64,000 nucleotides of DNA from Halosolutus gelatinilyticus (GTDB lineage: Archaea > Halobacteriota > Halobacteria > Halobacteriales > Natrialbaceae). The stretch is from contig NZ_CP095491.1 in the NCBI RefSeq assembly GCF_023028105.1, positions 496,001-560,000 on the forward strand, given 5' to 3'. This document shows, in pieces, positions 26,485 through 35,600 of the stretch (position 1 is the stretch's first letter; every line of letters starts with the position of its first letter). The notes beneath the pieces were generated by a model. That model saw nothing but the letters and a program-made list of their open reading frames with translations. It ran no database searches and was not told where the DNA came from. Both the position numbers and the translations under genes were made by a program.

Positions 26485-26493
26485 TTTATAATG
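26485..26493 (+). promoter_or_regulatory. TATA box of glpK
   Basis: TTTATAATG lies about 80 bases before the glpK GTG, predicting a leader of about 55 bases. That leader contains a ribosome binding site (GGGGTGA at 26557-26563). Confidence 0.5.
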
Positions 26494-26569
26494 ATAGTCG
26501 CTACTGTTTACCAATAGCACGCGACCGGCAGTAAAGACATCGCGTGAATTCCGAAAGGGGTGACCAGAA

Positions 26570-28114
26570 GTGACTGATAACACATACGTCGGCGCAGTTG
26601 ACCAGGGGACGACCGGTACCCGGTTCATCGTCTTCGACCACGAGGGGCAAGTCGTCGCCAACGCATACGAGAAACACGAACAGATCTATCCCGAACCCGG
26701 CTGGGTCGAACACGACCCGATGGAGATCTGGGAGAACACGAAAAGCGTCATCACGACGGCGCTCGGACAGGCGGGAATCAGCCCCGAACAGCTCGAGGCG
26801 CTCGGCGTGACGAACCAGCGCGAAACCACGCTGCTGTGGGACGCCGACTCCGGGAAACCGGTCCACAACGCGATCGTCTGGCAGGATCGGCGCACGACCG
26901 ATCGCGTCGAGCAACTCGAGGCCGAGGGGATGGTCGGGACCATCCGCGAGAAGACCGGCCTCGAGGCCGACGCCTACTTCTCGGCGACGAAAGCCGAGTG
27001 GCTGCTGGACAACGCGGATCCGATCAAGATGGAGCGGGCGCGGCCCGACGACATCCGCGATCGCGCCGAACAGGGCGAGGTCCTCTTCGGCACGATCGAC
27101 ACCTGGCTCATCTACAACCTCACGGGCAACCACATCACCGAGGTCACGAACGCGTCCCGGACGATGCTGTACAACATCCACGACCTCGAGTGGGACGACG
27201 AGCTCTTAGCGGAGTTCTCGGTGTCCCGCGAGATGCTGCCCGAAGTCCGTCCCTCCAGCGACGAGGAGACCTACGGGTCGACCGACCCCGACGGGTTCCT
27301 CGAAGCCGAAGTGCCCGTCGCCGGGGCGCTCGGCGACCAGCAGGCCGCGCTGTTCGGCCAGACCTGCTTCGACGCCGGCGACGCGAAGAACACCTACGGC
27401 ACGGGGTCGTTCTTCCTAATGAACACCGGCAACGAGGCCGTCGAGAGCGAACACGGTCTGCTGACGACGATCGGGTTCCAGCGGTCGGGCGAGCCCGTCC
27501 AGTACGCCCTCGAGGGCGCCATCTTCATCACCGGCGCCGCGATCGAGTGGCTCGAGGACATGACGCTGATCGACGACCCGGCCGAGACGGCCGAACTCGC
27601 GCGCAGCGTCGACTCGACGGACGGCGTCTATCTCGTCCCCGCCTTCACCGGGTTGGGGGCCCCCCACTGGGACCAACGCGCCCGCGGCACGATCGTCGGG
27701 ATGACCCGCGGCACGCGCAAAGAGCACGTCGTCCGCGCGACCCTCGAGTCGATCGCCTACCAGACCCGCGACGTAACCGAAGCGATGGAAGCCGACTCCG
27801 GCATCGAGATGACGTCGCTGAAGGTCGACGGCGGCGCGGTCAAGAACAACTTCCTCTGCCAGCTCCAGTCGGACATCATCGGCTCGGAAATCGTCCGCCC
27901 GGTCGTCGACGAGACGACGGCGCTCGGCTCCGCGTACGCGGCCGGCCTCGCCGTCGGCTACTGGGAGGACGTCGACAGCCTCCGCGACAACTGGCAGGTC
28001 GACGCCGAGTTCGAACCGGAGATGGACGAAGGCGCGGCGGACGAGATGTACAGCCGCTGGGACGACGCGGTCGATCGTTCCCGCGACTGGGCGAGAGACG
28101 GTGGTAGCGAATGA
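26570..28114 (+). CDS. glpK: Glycerol kinase
   Basis: The 514-residue FGGY-family kinase phosphorylates glycerol to glycerol-3-phosphate. It starts at a GTG (MTDNTYVGAVDQGTTGTRF), six bases after GGGGTGA. The FGGY ATP-site pattern appears as TYGTGSFFLMNTG, and GLGAPHWDQRARG near residue 360 is a glycerol kinase signature. Its stop overlaps the ATG of the next gene (ATGA), which indicates coupling. With glpABC on the other side it converts glycerol, abundant in brines with Dunaliella, to dihydroxyacetone phosphate. Confidence 0.95.
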   Translation: MTDNTYVGAVDQGTTGTRFIVFDHEGQVVANAYEKHEQIYPEPGWVEHDPMEIWENTKSVITTALGQAGISPEQLEALGVTNQRETTLLWDADSGKPVHNAIVWQDRRTTDRVEQLEAEGMVGTIREKTGLEADAYFSATKAEWLLDNADPIKMERARPDDIRDRAEQGEVLFGTIDTWLIYNLTGNHITEVTNASRTMLYNIHDLEWDDELLAEFSVSREMLPEVRPSSDEETYGSTDPDGFLEAEVPVAGALGDQQAALFGQTCFDAGDAKNTYGTGSFFLMNTGNEAVESEHGLLTTIGFQRSGEPVQYALEGAIFITGAAIEWLEDMTLIDDPAETAELARSVDSTDGVYLVPAFTGLGAPHWDQRARGTIVGMTRGTRKEHVVRATLESIAYQTRDVTEAMEADSGIEMTSLKVDGGAVKNNFLCQLQSDIIGSEIVRPVVDETTALGSAYAAGLAVGYWEDVDSLRDNWQVDAEFEPEMDEGAADEMYSRWDDAVDRSRDWARDGGSE

Positions 28115-29235
28115 TCGACCAGCTCCTCGATCTCGCGGAGATCATCGCCGCCTTCGGCGGCGGCGCGTTCGGGGCGGCGCTCGGCGCGCTGCCGGCGTTC
28201 ATCTTCACCGGCTTCATGGTGATCGCCGGCGAGGCCGCCGCGATCACGGGCGTCGAAGGTGCGGACGCGATCACCGCGAACGTCGCCTTCGGGCCGCCGT
28301 TCTCGCCGGCGATCAGCTTCGCCGGCGGCGCCGCCGCGACGGCGTACGCGGCTCGGCGGGGCTACATCGACACGGGCTTCGACTACCACGAGGCGAAGAA
28401 CATCGCCTTCGCGCTCGGGACCAAGCCCGACGTGCTGGCCGTCGGCGGCGCCTTCGGCGTTCTGGGCTACTGGCTGACCACGATTTCGGCCCAGTTCGTG
28501 GGCGGTATGCCCTACGACCCGATCGCCATGGGCGTCGTCCTCTCGGCGCTGTTCCACCGGCTGATACTCGGCTACAGCATCATCGGGAAGGTCCGCGGCT
28601 CGGGCATCCTCGACATGACGCCCTTCGAGCGCGAGGAGCGCCGCCCCGCCGCCGACGTCGCGACCGACGGCGGCGAAGCCGAAGCGCAGGCCGACGCCGC
28701 GCCCGCCGCCGCGGCCCAAACCGGCCGCTTCGCGGTCGAACCGTGGCTGCCCCACCAGTACAAGTGGGCCAACGTCGCCGCGATCGGCGCCGTCGCGGGG
28801 CTGCTGGGCGCATACGTCGCCATCTCGACTGAAAGCGCGTTCCTCGCGTTCGGGATCAGCGCCGCGACGCTGGTGTTCCTCAACTGCGGCGTCGAACAGA
28901 TCCCCGTGACCCACCACATGACCCTGCCCGCCTCGACGGCCGCGATGTCGGTCTACGACTGGGGCGGCAGCGGCGAGTTCTTCGATCCGAACCTCGTCAC
29001 CTACCAGGACGGCGCGCTCCTCGCGGCCCAGCCCCTGGAGGTCGCGCTACTCGTCGGTCTCGTCTTCGGCGTGATCAGCGCGCTGTTCGGCGAGCTGTTC
29101 CAGCGGGTGTTCTACGCCCACGGCGATACCCACTGGGACCCGCCGGCGGCGGCGATCGTCTTCGGGACCTTCGTGGTCTCGATCATGTACGCCCTCGGCG
29201 TCTTCCCGCACACCGTGTGGGTCCCGTGGTTCTGA
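28111..29235 (+). CDS. GlpX-type polytopic membrane protein, putative glycerol facilitator
   Basis: The 374-residue protein has about nine hydrophobic segments and no aquaporin NPA boxes. It is the membrane protein that follows glpK in Haloferax, where it has been called GlpX and suspected to help glycerol uptake; this role is not proved. The ATG overlaps the glpK stop by ATGA. A hydrophilic linker rich in Ala, Glu and Asp (residues about 175-210) splits the protein in two halves. A T5 run after a GC-rich stretch at 29262-29277 may end the transcript. Confidence 0.75.
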   Translation: MIDQLLDLAEIIAAFGGGAFGAALGALPAFIFTGFMVIAGEAAAITGVEGADAITANVAFGPPFSPAISFAGGAAATAYAARRGYIDTGFDYHEAKNIAFALGTKPDVLAVGGAFGVLGYWLTTISAQFVGGMPYDPIAMGVVLSALFHRLILGYSIIGKVRGSGILDMTPFEREERRPAADVATDGGEAEAQADAAPAAAAQTGRFAVEPWLPHQYKWANVAAIGAVAGLLGAYVAISTESAFLAFGISAATLVFLNCGVEQIPVTHHMTLPASTAAMSVYDWGGSGEFFDPNLVTYQDGALLAAQPLEVALLVGLVFGVISALFGELFQRVFYAHGDTHWDPPAAAIVFGTFVVSIMYALGVFPHTVWVPWF

Positions 29236-29344
29236 TCGCCCGCTGACCTCGACTCTCTCGCTGCGCGCGGGGTTTTTGCGCGATCGCACGAGCGCGACGG
29301 CGACGAACCGATCGTTTTAGGCGGTCGATCACCGACCGAACGAT

Positions 29345-30025
29345 ATGACTGTCGATCCGCCGCTGGTCCTCGACGTCGACGGCACCCTCACGCGCCCCGA
29401 CAGGTGGGGCATCGATCCCCGCGTCTTCGACCCGATCCGCGACTGGGACGCGCCCGTCGTGATCGCGACCGGGAAAGCCTTCCCCTATCCCGTCGCCCTC
29501 TGTCACTTCGTCGGGATCCCCGAACTCGTCGTCGCCGAGAACGGCGGCGTCGTCTACACCGGCGACGACGTGTTCTTCACCGCCGATCGCGAGGCCGCCC
29601 AGGCAGTCGTCGAAGAGTACCGAGCGCGGGGCTACTCGCCCGGTTGGGGCGAGGAGAATACGGTCAACCGGTGGCGGGAGACCGAGATCGCCGTGAACTT
29701 AGAGCAGCCGATCGGCCCGCTGCGCGAGATCGCCGCCGAGCACGGCCTCGAAGTGGTCGATACGGGGTACGCCTACCACGTGAAGGACACCAGTCCGAAC
29801 AAGGGCGACGGCGTCGCGACGATCGCCGACCACGTCGGGTTCGATCTCGACGACTGCGTGGCGATCGGCGACTCCGTCAATGACGTCTCGACGTTCGAGG
29901 TCGTCGGGCGGAGCTTCGCCGTTTCGAACGCCGACGAGTCCGCGAAGTCGGCCGCGGACGAGGTCGTCGATCTTCCCCACGCCGACGGGACGCTTTCGGT
30001 GCTCGATCGCGTGCGCTCGGCGTAG
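29345..30025 (+). CDS. HAD-superfamily phosphatase (archaeal phosphoglycolate phosphatase type)
   Basis: The 226-residue protein has HAD motif I LDVDGTLT near residue 10, motif II in VIATGKAFP, a Lys in SPNKGDG and motif IV IGDSVNDV. Size and cap type match the archaeal phosphoglycolate phosphatase family (HAD subclass IIB). It would remove phosphate from phosphoglycolate, though other sugar phosphates are possible. GTTTTAGG at about 29314 sits about 27 bases before the ATG, so the message is probably leaderless and separate from the glp genes. Confidence 0.85.
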   Translation: MTVDPPLVLDVDGTLTRPDRWGIDPRVFDPIRDWDAPVVIATGKAFPYPVALCHFVGIPELVVAENGGVVYTGDDVFFTADREAAQAVVEEYRARGYSPGWGEENTVNRWRETEIAVNLEQPIGPLREIAAEHGLEVVDTGYAYHVKDTSPNKGDGVATIADHVGFDLDDCVAIGDSVNDVSTFEVVGRSFAVSNADESAKSAADEVVDLPHADGTLSVLDRVRSA

Positions 30026-30088
30026 CGACGTCTCGTCGGCGGCTTCGAAACGCGGAACGCTTTTGCGTCGGCTCCCGAAGGATTCCAC

Positions 30089-30388
30089 ATGGGACCACTG
30101 GCGACGGCGCTGATCGCGATCGTCGGTCTCGCACTGACGATCGGCGCGTTCGGGTACGTCTACCGGGACGCGACGCGCCTCGATATCGGCCACCCCCTGT
30201 TCTGGGCGACGGTCACGGCGGGGACGATCGCGGTCGGATTCTACCTCTTCCTGTTCGTCGACGCGGCGCCGATGACGGGCGTCATCCTAACCGCCAACAC
30301 GGGGCCGGTGCTGTACACTTTCGAGCGGGAGGTCGCGACGGAGGACGACGAGCCGCCGGAACCGGGGCAGCTTCCGCATCGGAAATAG
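30089..30388 (+). CDS. Small membrane protein, two helices, unknown function
   Basis: The 99-residue protein has two membrane segments (about 4-24 and 37-58), a short external or internal loop and a weak third hydrophobic segment. It ends in a charged tail with Pro and Glu (DDEPPEPGQLPHRK). It does not match a family I know. CGCTTTTG near 30059 is a plausible promoter for a leaderless start. Composition matches that of neighbouring genes. Confidence 0.7.
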   Translation: MGPLATALIAIVGLALTIGAFGYVYRDATRLDIGHPLFWATVTAGTIAVGFYLFLFVDAAPMTGVILTANTGPVLYTFEREVATEDDEPPEPGQLPHRK

Positions 30389-30437
30389 CGCCGATCGGCC
30401 GGCGTCGCACCCGGTCGGCGCGAGCCGCTCGCTTCAT

Positions 30438-30473
30438 CGCGGTTCTCCCTCACTTCATTCGCTCCGAACCGCG
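30438..30473. repeat. Inverted repeat before taw1
   Basis: Eight-base perfect arms CGCGGTTC and GAACCGCG enclose a 20-base AT-richer loop (TCACTTCATTC). It ends about ten bases before the taw1 TATA-like element. Similar GC-rich palindromic tracts occur downstream of ilvE at 46162. Confidence 0.5.
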
Positions 30474-30517
30474 CATACCATACGCCTTTTGTCGGCGCCC
30501 GTCCAACGACCGTCAAC

Positions 30518-31546
30518 ATGAGCAACTCCGCGGATTCCGGGGGAGACGGGACGTCCGACGGCGCCGAGGGCGGGTCGGACGGCGGACCGGCGCAGGTTTC
30601 GAGTCCGAACTACCACAGCGAGAACCACACGGCCGCACAAACCTGCGGCTGGACCGCCAACGCCCTGCGCGGCGAGGGGAAGTGCTACAAGAACATCTGG
30701 TACGGGATCGAGTCCCACCGCTGCATCCAGATGACGCCCGTCGTCCGCTGTAACGAGCGCTGCGTCTTCTGCTGGCGCGACCACAACGGCCACGCCTACG
30801 AACTGGACGACGTCGAGTGGGACGACCCCGAGGCCGTCGTCGACGCCTCGATCGACCTCCAGAAGAAACTCCTCTCGGGCTTCGGCGGGAACGACGAGGT
30901 CCCGCGCGAGGTCTTCGACCAAGCGATGGAACCGCGCCACGTCGCTATCTCGCTGGACGGCGAGCCGACGCTCTACCCCTACCTGCCGGAACTCATCGAA
31001 GCCTTCCACGATCGGGACATCACCACCTTCCTCGTCTCGAACGGCACCCGTCCCGAGGTGCTCCGCGAGTGCGATCCCACGCAACTGTACGTCAGCGTCG
31101 ACGCGCCGGAACGCCACACCTTCGATCGGGTCGTCAAGGCGATGGAGGACGACGCCTGGGACCGCCTCCTGGAGACGATGGCCGTCCTCGCCGAAAAGGA
31201 CGAGACTCGGACCGTCCTGCGGACGACCCTCGTCAAGGGCGAGAACGTGCACCACCCCGACTGGTACGCCGGCTTCTACCAGCAGGCCGACCCCGACTTC
31301 GTCGAACTCAAAGCGTACATGCACGTCGGCCACTCCCGGGGCCGACTCGATCGATCGTCGATGCCCGACCACGAAGAAGTCGCGGAGTTCGCCGAGGAGG
31401 TCCGGGAGTACATGCCCGAGTTTACGACCTGTAAGGAGGTTCCCGCCTCCCGCGTCGCCCTCCTCTCGAAGACCAGCGACACGTGGGTGCCCAAGCTGAA
31501 GAAGGACAGCGAGTTCTGGGCGCGCGACCCGGTGATCGGCGACTGA
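30518..31546 (+). CDS. taw1: tRNA 4-demethylwyosine synthase (TYW1/Taw1)
   Basis: The 342-residue radical-SAM enzyme joins pyruvate carbon to N1-methylguanosine-37 of tRNA-Phe to form the wyosine tricycle. The radical-SAM cluster motif is CNERCVFC. Three earlier Cys (TCGW, KCYK, RCIQ) are spaced 13 and 13 apart, as for the second [4Fe-4S] site of archaeal TYW1. The first 30 residues are an acidic Gly/Ser tail. The TATA-like CGCCTTTT near 30486 precedes the ATG by about 30 bases. It is a stand-alone gene. Confidence 0.95.
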   Translation: MSNSADSGGDGTSDGAEGGSDGGPAQVSSPNYHSENHTAAQTCGWTANALRGEGKCYKNIWYGIESHRCIQMTPVVRCNERCVFCWRDHNGHAYELDDVEWDDPEAVVDASIDLQKKLLSGFGGNDEVPREVFDQAMEPRHVAISLDGEPTLYPYLPELIEAFHDRDITTFLVSNGTRPEVLRECDPTQLYVSVDAPERHTFDRVVKAMEDDAWDRLLETMAVLAEKDETRTVLRTTLVKGENVHHPDWYAGFYQQADPDFVELKAYMHVGHSRGRLDRSSMPDHEEVAEFAEEVREYMPEFTTCKEVPASRVALLSKTSDTWVPKLKKDSEFWARDPVIGD

Positions 31547-31657
31547 TCGGCGGCCGATCGTCGGCCGCCACCCGTCGATCGACTGCCGCAGACCGCCGGT
31601 CGGTCGGAACGCGACGGCTGCGGTCCGATCGGCGGCGGTCGCGTGCCCGACGGATCG

Positions 31658-33100
31658 CTATGACCCGAGTCGCGAGCTGCCGACGACGCCCCGGATCGTC
31701 ACGCGGAGCTTGCGGCTGATCGCGACCAAGACGGCCGCGTAGACCGCCGCGCCGACGGCGACGACGCCGAGCAATACGTACCACTCGTCGATCGCGATCG
31801 CCCGTACCAGGGAGACGACGACGACGAACATCAACACCGACGCCGCGACTTGTTCGAGGAGGGTCCGCGGGACCAACACGACGTCCGGCAGCTCCCGTTT
31901 GATAACGTGCGCGGAGAGGACGTATCGGATCGTCTCCGCGATCACCGTCGCGACGACGACCCCGATCGCGCCGAACGCGAGGGTCAACGCCACGCCGAGG
32001 GCGATGTTGACGGCGAGCGTCAGCGCCGAGATCCGCGTGTTGATCTCCGGACGATCGATCCCGCCGATGGCGCTCGTAAGCGGCCCGCTCTGCGTGCTGA
32101 CGACCTGGAACACCGCGAGGCCGAGGAGCAGCGACGCGGCCTCGGCGTACTCGGGGCCGAACGCGGTCACGACGAGGAGTTCCGGCATCGCGGCGGCGCC
32201 GAAACACATCGGGATGGCGACGATGCTCGAGAACGCGAGCGTGTTCGAGACGTCGTCGCTCACCGCCTCGTCCCGGCTGTGCAGGTTGCTGACGCGAGCC
32301 ATCAACCCGCTCTGGGCCACCAGCATCACGAACGTCGCCGGCACCGTGAGCTTCAGCGCGACCTCGTACTGGCCGGCCGCGGCGGGCGCCAAGAGGAAGC
32401 CGAGCAGGAGGATGTCGAACCGATCGTAGGCCTGCCCCAGAAACGAGTTCGGGATGCTGTACTTCGCGTACCGCCAGAGGCTCGCCAGCGTGTCGCGGGT
32501 GGGAACCGTCGGCGGCGTCCGCACGAAGTACCAGAGGACGGGAACGGTCAGGATCGTCGCGCCAGCGAGTCCGTAGGCCATGCCGGCGGCGCCGAGTCCG
32601 AGAAGCACGAGCGCCAGCTGGAAAGGAAACGTGAGCAGCGATCGAAACGTGTCGACCCACATCGAGGCGCTGATGCGCCCGCGCGCCTGAACGACGCGAT
32701 CCAGCGGGTCGTAGATCGTGACGGCGGCCATCAGGACGACGAACAGGACGGGCGCCTCGGGCAGTCCCGTGTACGAGATCAACCACTCCGCCGCGACGAA
32801 ACAGCACGCGCCGGTCAGCGCCACCCACCCCACCGTGAAGCAGGCCTGTCCGCCCATCAGCTCCCGCTTCGGCGCGTCGGCCTCGGAGTACCGCTTCAGG
32901 ACCGCCGTCGCCCATCCGTTGACCGCCCGATCGGCGATGCGGATCAGCGAGTAGAGGAGGTAGTAGCCCCCGAAGCCGGTCGGTCCGAGCGCGCGGGCGA
33001 AGACGATCGTTCCCGCGAATCCGATCGCCGCCATCACGAACTTGGCGATCGTTCCCTTCACCGTCTCGCTGCCGAGACTGACCGTCGAGGCGTCCGTCAT
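31658..33100 (-). CDS. Flippase, polysaccharide biosynthesis (Wzx-like)
   Basis: The protein of 480 residues has about 14 membrane segments and starts with GTIAKFVMAAIGFAGTIVFARALGP after a short polar stretch. I start at the ATG at 33100 (MTDASTVSLGSETVK); the open frame extends further but that part is Arg-rich out-of-gene composition. It is the second flippase of the window and should serve the glycan pathway encoded at 33.4-42.2 kb. GC content is high, unlike the flippase at 6798. Confidence 0.85.
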   Translation of the reverse strand: MTDASTVSLGSETVKGTIAKFVMAAIGFAGTIVFARALGPTGFGGYYLLYSLIRIADRAVNGWATAVLKRYSEADAPKRELMGGQACFTVGWVALTGACCFVAAEWLISYTGLPEAPVLFVVLMAAVTIYDPLDRVVQARGRISASMWVDTFRSLLTFPFQLALVLLGLGAAGMAYGLAGATILTVPVLWYFVRTPPTVPTRDTLASLWRYAKYSIPNSFLGQAYDRFDILLLGFLLAPAAAGQYEVALKLTVPATFVMLVAQSGLMARVSNLHSRDEAVSDDVSNTLAFSSIVAIPMCFGAAAMPELLVVTAFGPEYAEAASLLLGLAVFQVVSTQSGPLTSAIGGIDRPEINTRISALTLAVNIALGVALTLAFGAIGVVVATVIAETIRYVLSAHVIKRELPDVVLVPRTLLEQVAASVLMFVVVVSLVRAIAIDEWYVLLGVVAVGAAVYAAVLVAISRKLRVTIRGVVGSSRLGS

Positions 33101-33442
33101 GCGCGTCGAATCCGCCGGCGTGTTGGCCGACCGTCGGTGTGCCCCTCGAGTGCCCGGTCGACGAGCGCGGGGCGTCGACCGGCCGCGGTTCGTCGACGCG
33201 AAGCGTCGGGACGTACGATCGAGTGCGTCACCATGGAGATCACGAAACGAGGTACGAGAGAGTGCACCGTTCGCCCCCATCAGTGTGTCGCATCTTTCCA
33301 CCGCACGGACGTCTCGGAGACGACGAGCGAGCGGAACCGACGCCGATCGATGTGCGCCGATAGTGCTCCTGCCGGGAGTAATTCGGAGGGTAACGGACTA
33401 GTATCCCCGACCTTAATGCTCATGGTCGTGGTTCGTCGTCCC
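33101..33442. other. Intergenic region between divergent genes
   Basis: This 342-base stretch contains no convincing gene. Toward the right end, CCTTAATG (33411-33418) is about 27 bases before the ATG at 33443 and probably is its TATA box. I find no clear promoter for the flippase on the left. Confidence 0.4.
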
Positions 33443-34360
33443 ATGTCGACGCTGGGGATCGTTGCCCTCGATGCCGCCGATTACCGACTCGCCCGCGACT
33501 GGAACTGCGACAACCTCCTACTGGAGAACCACCGCGAACTGGAGACGTTCGCCTACTCGAACAGGTACCCGAACACGGTCGAGGTCTGGACGTCGGCCGC
33601 GACGGGTGCCCATCCGGAGGACCACGGCTTGCTTTCGACCGGCGAACACCAGGACTGGCGAAATCCCCTGCTCGAGTACGCGAGCAAGGTCGCGCCGTAC
33701 GTCCTGCCGAAGGACGTGCGCGTCGCAATCGGAACGCGCTTGCGAGGCGATAACGACGACGACGGGGCCGGAATGGCGATGCGACAGACGTCTCACTCGC
33801 ACCTGTTCGAACCGGAGGGGCGGGTCGTCCGCTGGTGGCCCGGCGTGACCCCGGGCGAGCACGTGAGCGAGACGTGGCACTGGTTCAACCTCGCCTCGAA
33901 CGGGGAGCTCTCCGACGCCGAACTGTGGCGCCGGCTGTACGGCAATGCCGGCGTCGAACTCGGCTGGCTGCAGGGGATGGCGCAGGCCGAGGTCGCCGTC
34001 GCCGGCATCCACATGCACGTCCTCGACGCCGCCGGTCACACGTTCGCCTCCCACCCCGATCGGCTTCGAGACGTGTACGAGCGCGTCGACGCGATGGTCG
34101 GGTCGCTTCGCGACCGGGTCGGCGACCTCCTGATCGTCTCCGACCACGGGATGCAAGTGGAGTGGATCGACGGCGACGACGAGCCGGGGTTGCACAGCTG
34201 GCGCGCGCTCGCGTCGACGACGCTGTCGGAGCCGCCCGAATCCGTCTACGATATCCGCGACTGGGTCGACGAACGGGCCGACAAGGGACGCGACGCCGAT
34301 CGGCGGGCGGTGATGGACACGACCGAGGAGCAACTCCGCGAACTCGGCTACCTCGAGTGA
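33443..34360 (+). CDS. Alkaline-phosphatase-superfamily phosphodiesterase-like protein
   Basis: The 305-residue protein starts MSTLGIVALDAADYR, with the first metal Asp at 10. Thr45 in NTVEVWTSAATG is in the nucleophile position. IVSDHGMQVEW supplies the second metal site, and HSW near residue 252 the last His. These are features of type I phosphodiesterases/nucleotide pyrophosphatases. It ends LRELGYLE, the same tail as the sulfatase-like proteins. Context points to glycan or lipid-linked sugar processing; substrate unknown. Promoter spacing favours the start at 33443 over ATGs a few codons upstream. Confidence 0.8.
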   Translation: MSTLGIVALDAADYRLARDWNCDNLLLENHRELETFAYSNRYPNTVEVWTSAATGAHPEDHGLLSTGEHQDWRNPLLEYASKVAPYVLPKDVRVAIGTRLRGDNDDDGAGMAMRQTSHSHLFEPEGRVVRWWPGVTPGEHVSETWHWFNLASNGELSDAELWRRLYGNAGVELGWLQGMAQAEVAVAGIHMHVLDAAGHTFASHPDRLRDVYERVDAMVGSLRDRVGDLLIVSDHGMQVEWIDGDDEPGLHSWRALASTTLSEPPESVYDIRDWVDERADKGRDADRRAVMDTTEEQLRELGYLE

Positions 34361-34415
34361 CGACCGCCGGGACGCTCGAAAACCAGGGTTCGACGCTCGG
34401 CTGTTCGGACGATAC

Positions 34416-35600
34416 TCAGGCGTACCCCAGATCCTCGAGGTCCTCCTGCAGCGCGTCCTCCTTGATCACGTACTCGGGCTCGAATCGATCGAGCTTGCGC
34501 TCGAGCGCCGGGTCGCTCGCCGGGTCGCCGTCGACCAGTCGAATCGTCCCCGCCGCGCTCGCCAGGTGGTCCGCGTTCATCGCCGCCTTGTGCTCGCCGT
34601 AGGCGGCGAAGGCCACCTCGCGATCGAGCGTCCCGATGCCGTGCTCGCTCCCGACGAGGATCGTCGGCACGTCGATCAGCGAGACCACGTCACCGAGTTC
34701 GGGCGCGTTTCGCGTCCCGAACGGCACGCGGAGCAGTTCCGGGCGCATTTCGCCGGGGTGGCCCCACAGGCCGTCCTCGCCCAGGAGTTCGCCGTGATCC
34801 GCACAGAAGACGACCCGCGTCTCGTCGGGGATCGCCTCCCAGAGCCGCGCCAGTTTCCGATCGAGTTCGACGACCTCCCGACGGTAGAGCTCGCGCACGA
34901 GGTCCTCGTCCGCCGCGGAGCCCCGGCCCGAGAGCACGCGGCGGGTCACTCGCTGCGCCTCGGCGCGGCCGACGCTCGCACCGTTGGGGTCGTAGGGATG
35001 GTGCGGTTCCATGAAGTGGAGCCAGCCGAACCACCCGTCGCCGTCGTTCCCCGATCGATCGGCGTCCTCGACCGCGTCGAGAAACGACTCGATCACGTCG
35101 TCGGCCGGCCGGAACGACTTCTCGATCTTGCGGAACCGACTCCGGAGCGCCTGGTAGCGGTTCCAGCCCCAGCTGGCGACGTCGTACGCGAGGGTGCCGC
35201 GATCGAGCAGGATCGCCCCCTTGTCCTTCAGCGTCTCCCCGCCGCCTTTCGGCGAGGCGAAGGAGTCAAAGCCCTCGTCGTAGCCGTACTCGGCCGAGAG
35301 GAGGTGGTTCGTCGTGATCCCGACGCAGCGGCGATCGAACCGGCGGGCGACGCTCGTCCCCTCGTTGAGACCGCCACCGGTCGCGTACTCGCCGCCAACG
35401 ATCGCCGGAAAGCTCCCGAGGGTCGCCGTCGACGTCGCGAACGTCCGCGGGTGGGTGCGATCGAGGTAGCTCCTCGTCCGCTCCAGCTCGTCGAAGTGGT
35501 CGGCGCGCAGCGAGTCGACGGTGACCAGCAGCGTCCGCCGGGGCGTGCCGGTCGAGTTCGAGTCCGTTCCCGGCTCCGTCCGGACCAACTGGGGCGTCAT
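34416..35600 (-). CDS. Sulfatase-family protein with Thr nucleophile
   Basis: The 394-residue protein has LLVTVDSLRADHF (metal Asp29), Thr60 in TATLGSFPAIVGG where sulfatases have Cys, HFMEPHHPYDP and FCADHGELLGEDGLWGH. It ends LEDLGYA. Without the modifiable Cys it is unlikely to be a true sulfatase. A phosphohydrolase or phosphotransferase role is more likely. Its start ATG at 35600 overlaps the stop of the upstream GT2 gene (ATGA). It is the last gene of the seven-gene operon. Confidence 0.85.
   Translation of the reverse strand: MTPQLVRTEPGTDSNSTGTPRRTLLVTVDSLRADHFDELERTRSYLDRTHPRTFATSTATLGSFPAIVGGEYATGGGLNEGTSVARRFDRRCVGITTNHLLSAEYGYDEGFDSFASPKGGGETLKDKGAILLDRGTLAYDVASWGWNRYQALRSRFRKIEKSFRPADDVIESFLDAVEDADRSGNDGDGWFGWLHFMEPHHPYDPNGASVGRAEAQRVTRRVLSGRGSAADEDLVRELYRREVVELDRKLARLWEAIPDETRVVFCADHGELLGEDGLWGHPGEMRPELLRVPFGTRNAPELGDVVSLIDVPTILVGSEHGIGTLDREVAFAAYGEHKAAMNADHLASAAGTIRLVDGDPASDPALERKLDRFEPEYVIKEDALQEDLEDLGYA

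Larger units (their letters stand above)
26260..26569. promoter_or_regulatory. Divergent glpA/glpK control region
   Basis: This 310-base stretch has no gene. It is AT-rich compared with its surroundings. It holds the glpA TATA (26289-26300, minus) and the glpK TATA (26485-26493, plus), with an AT-rich near-palindrome around ATAACGTATATTAT at 26444-26457 between them. A GlpR-like or other repressor could bind there, but no specific site can be named from sequence alone. Confidence 0.6.
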
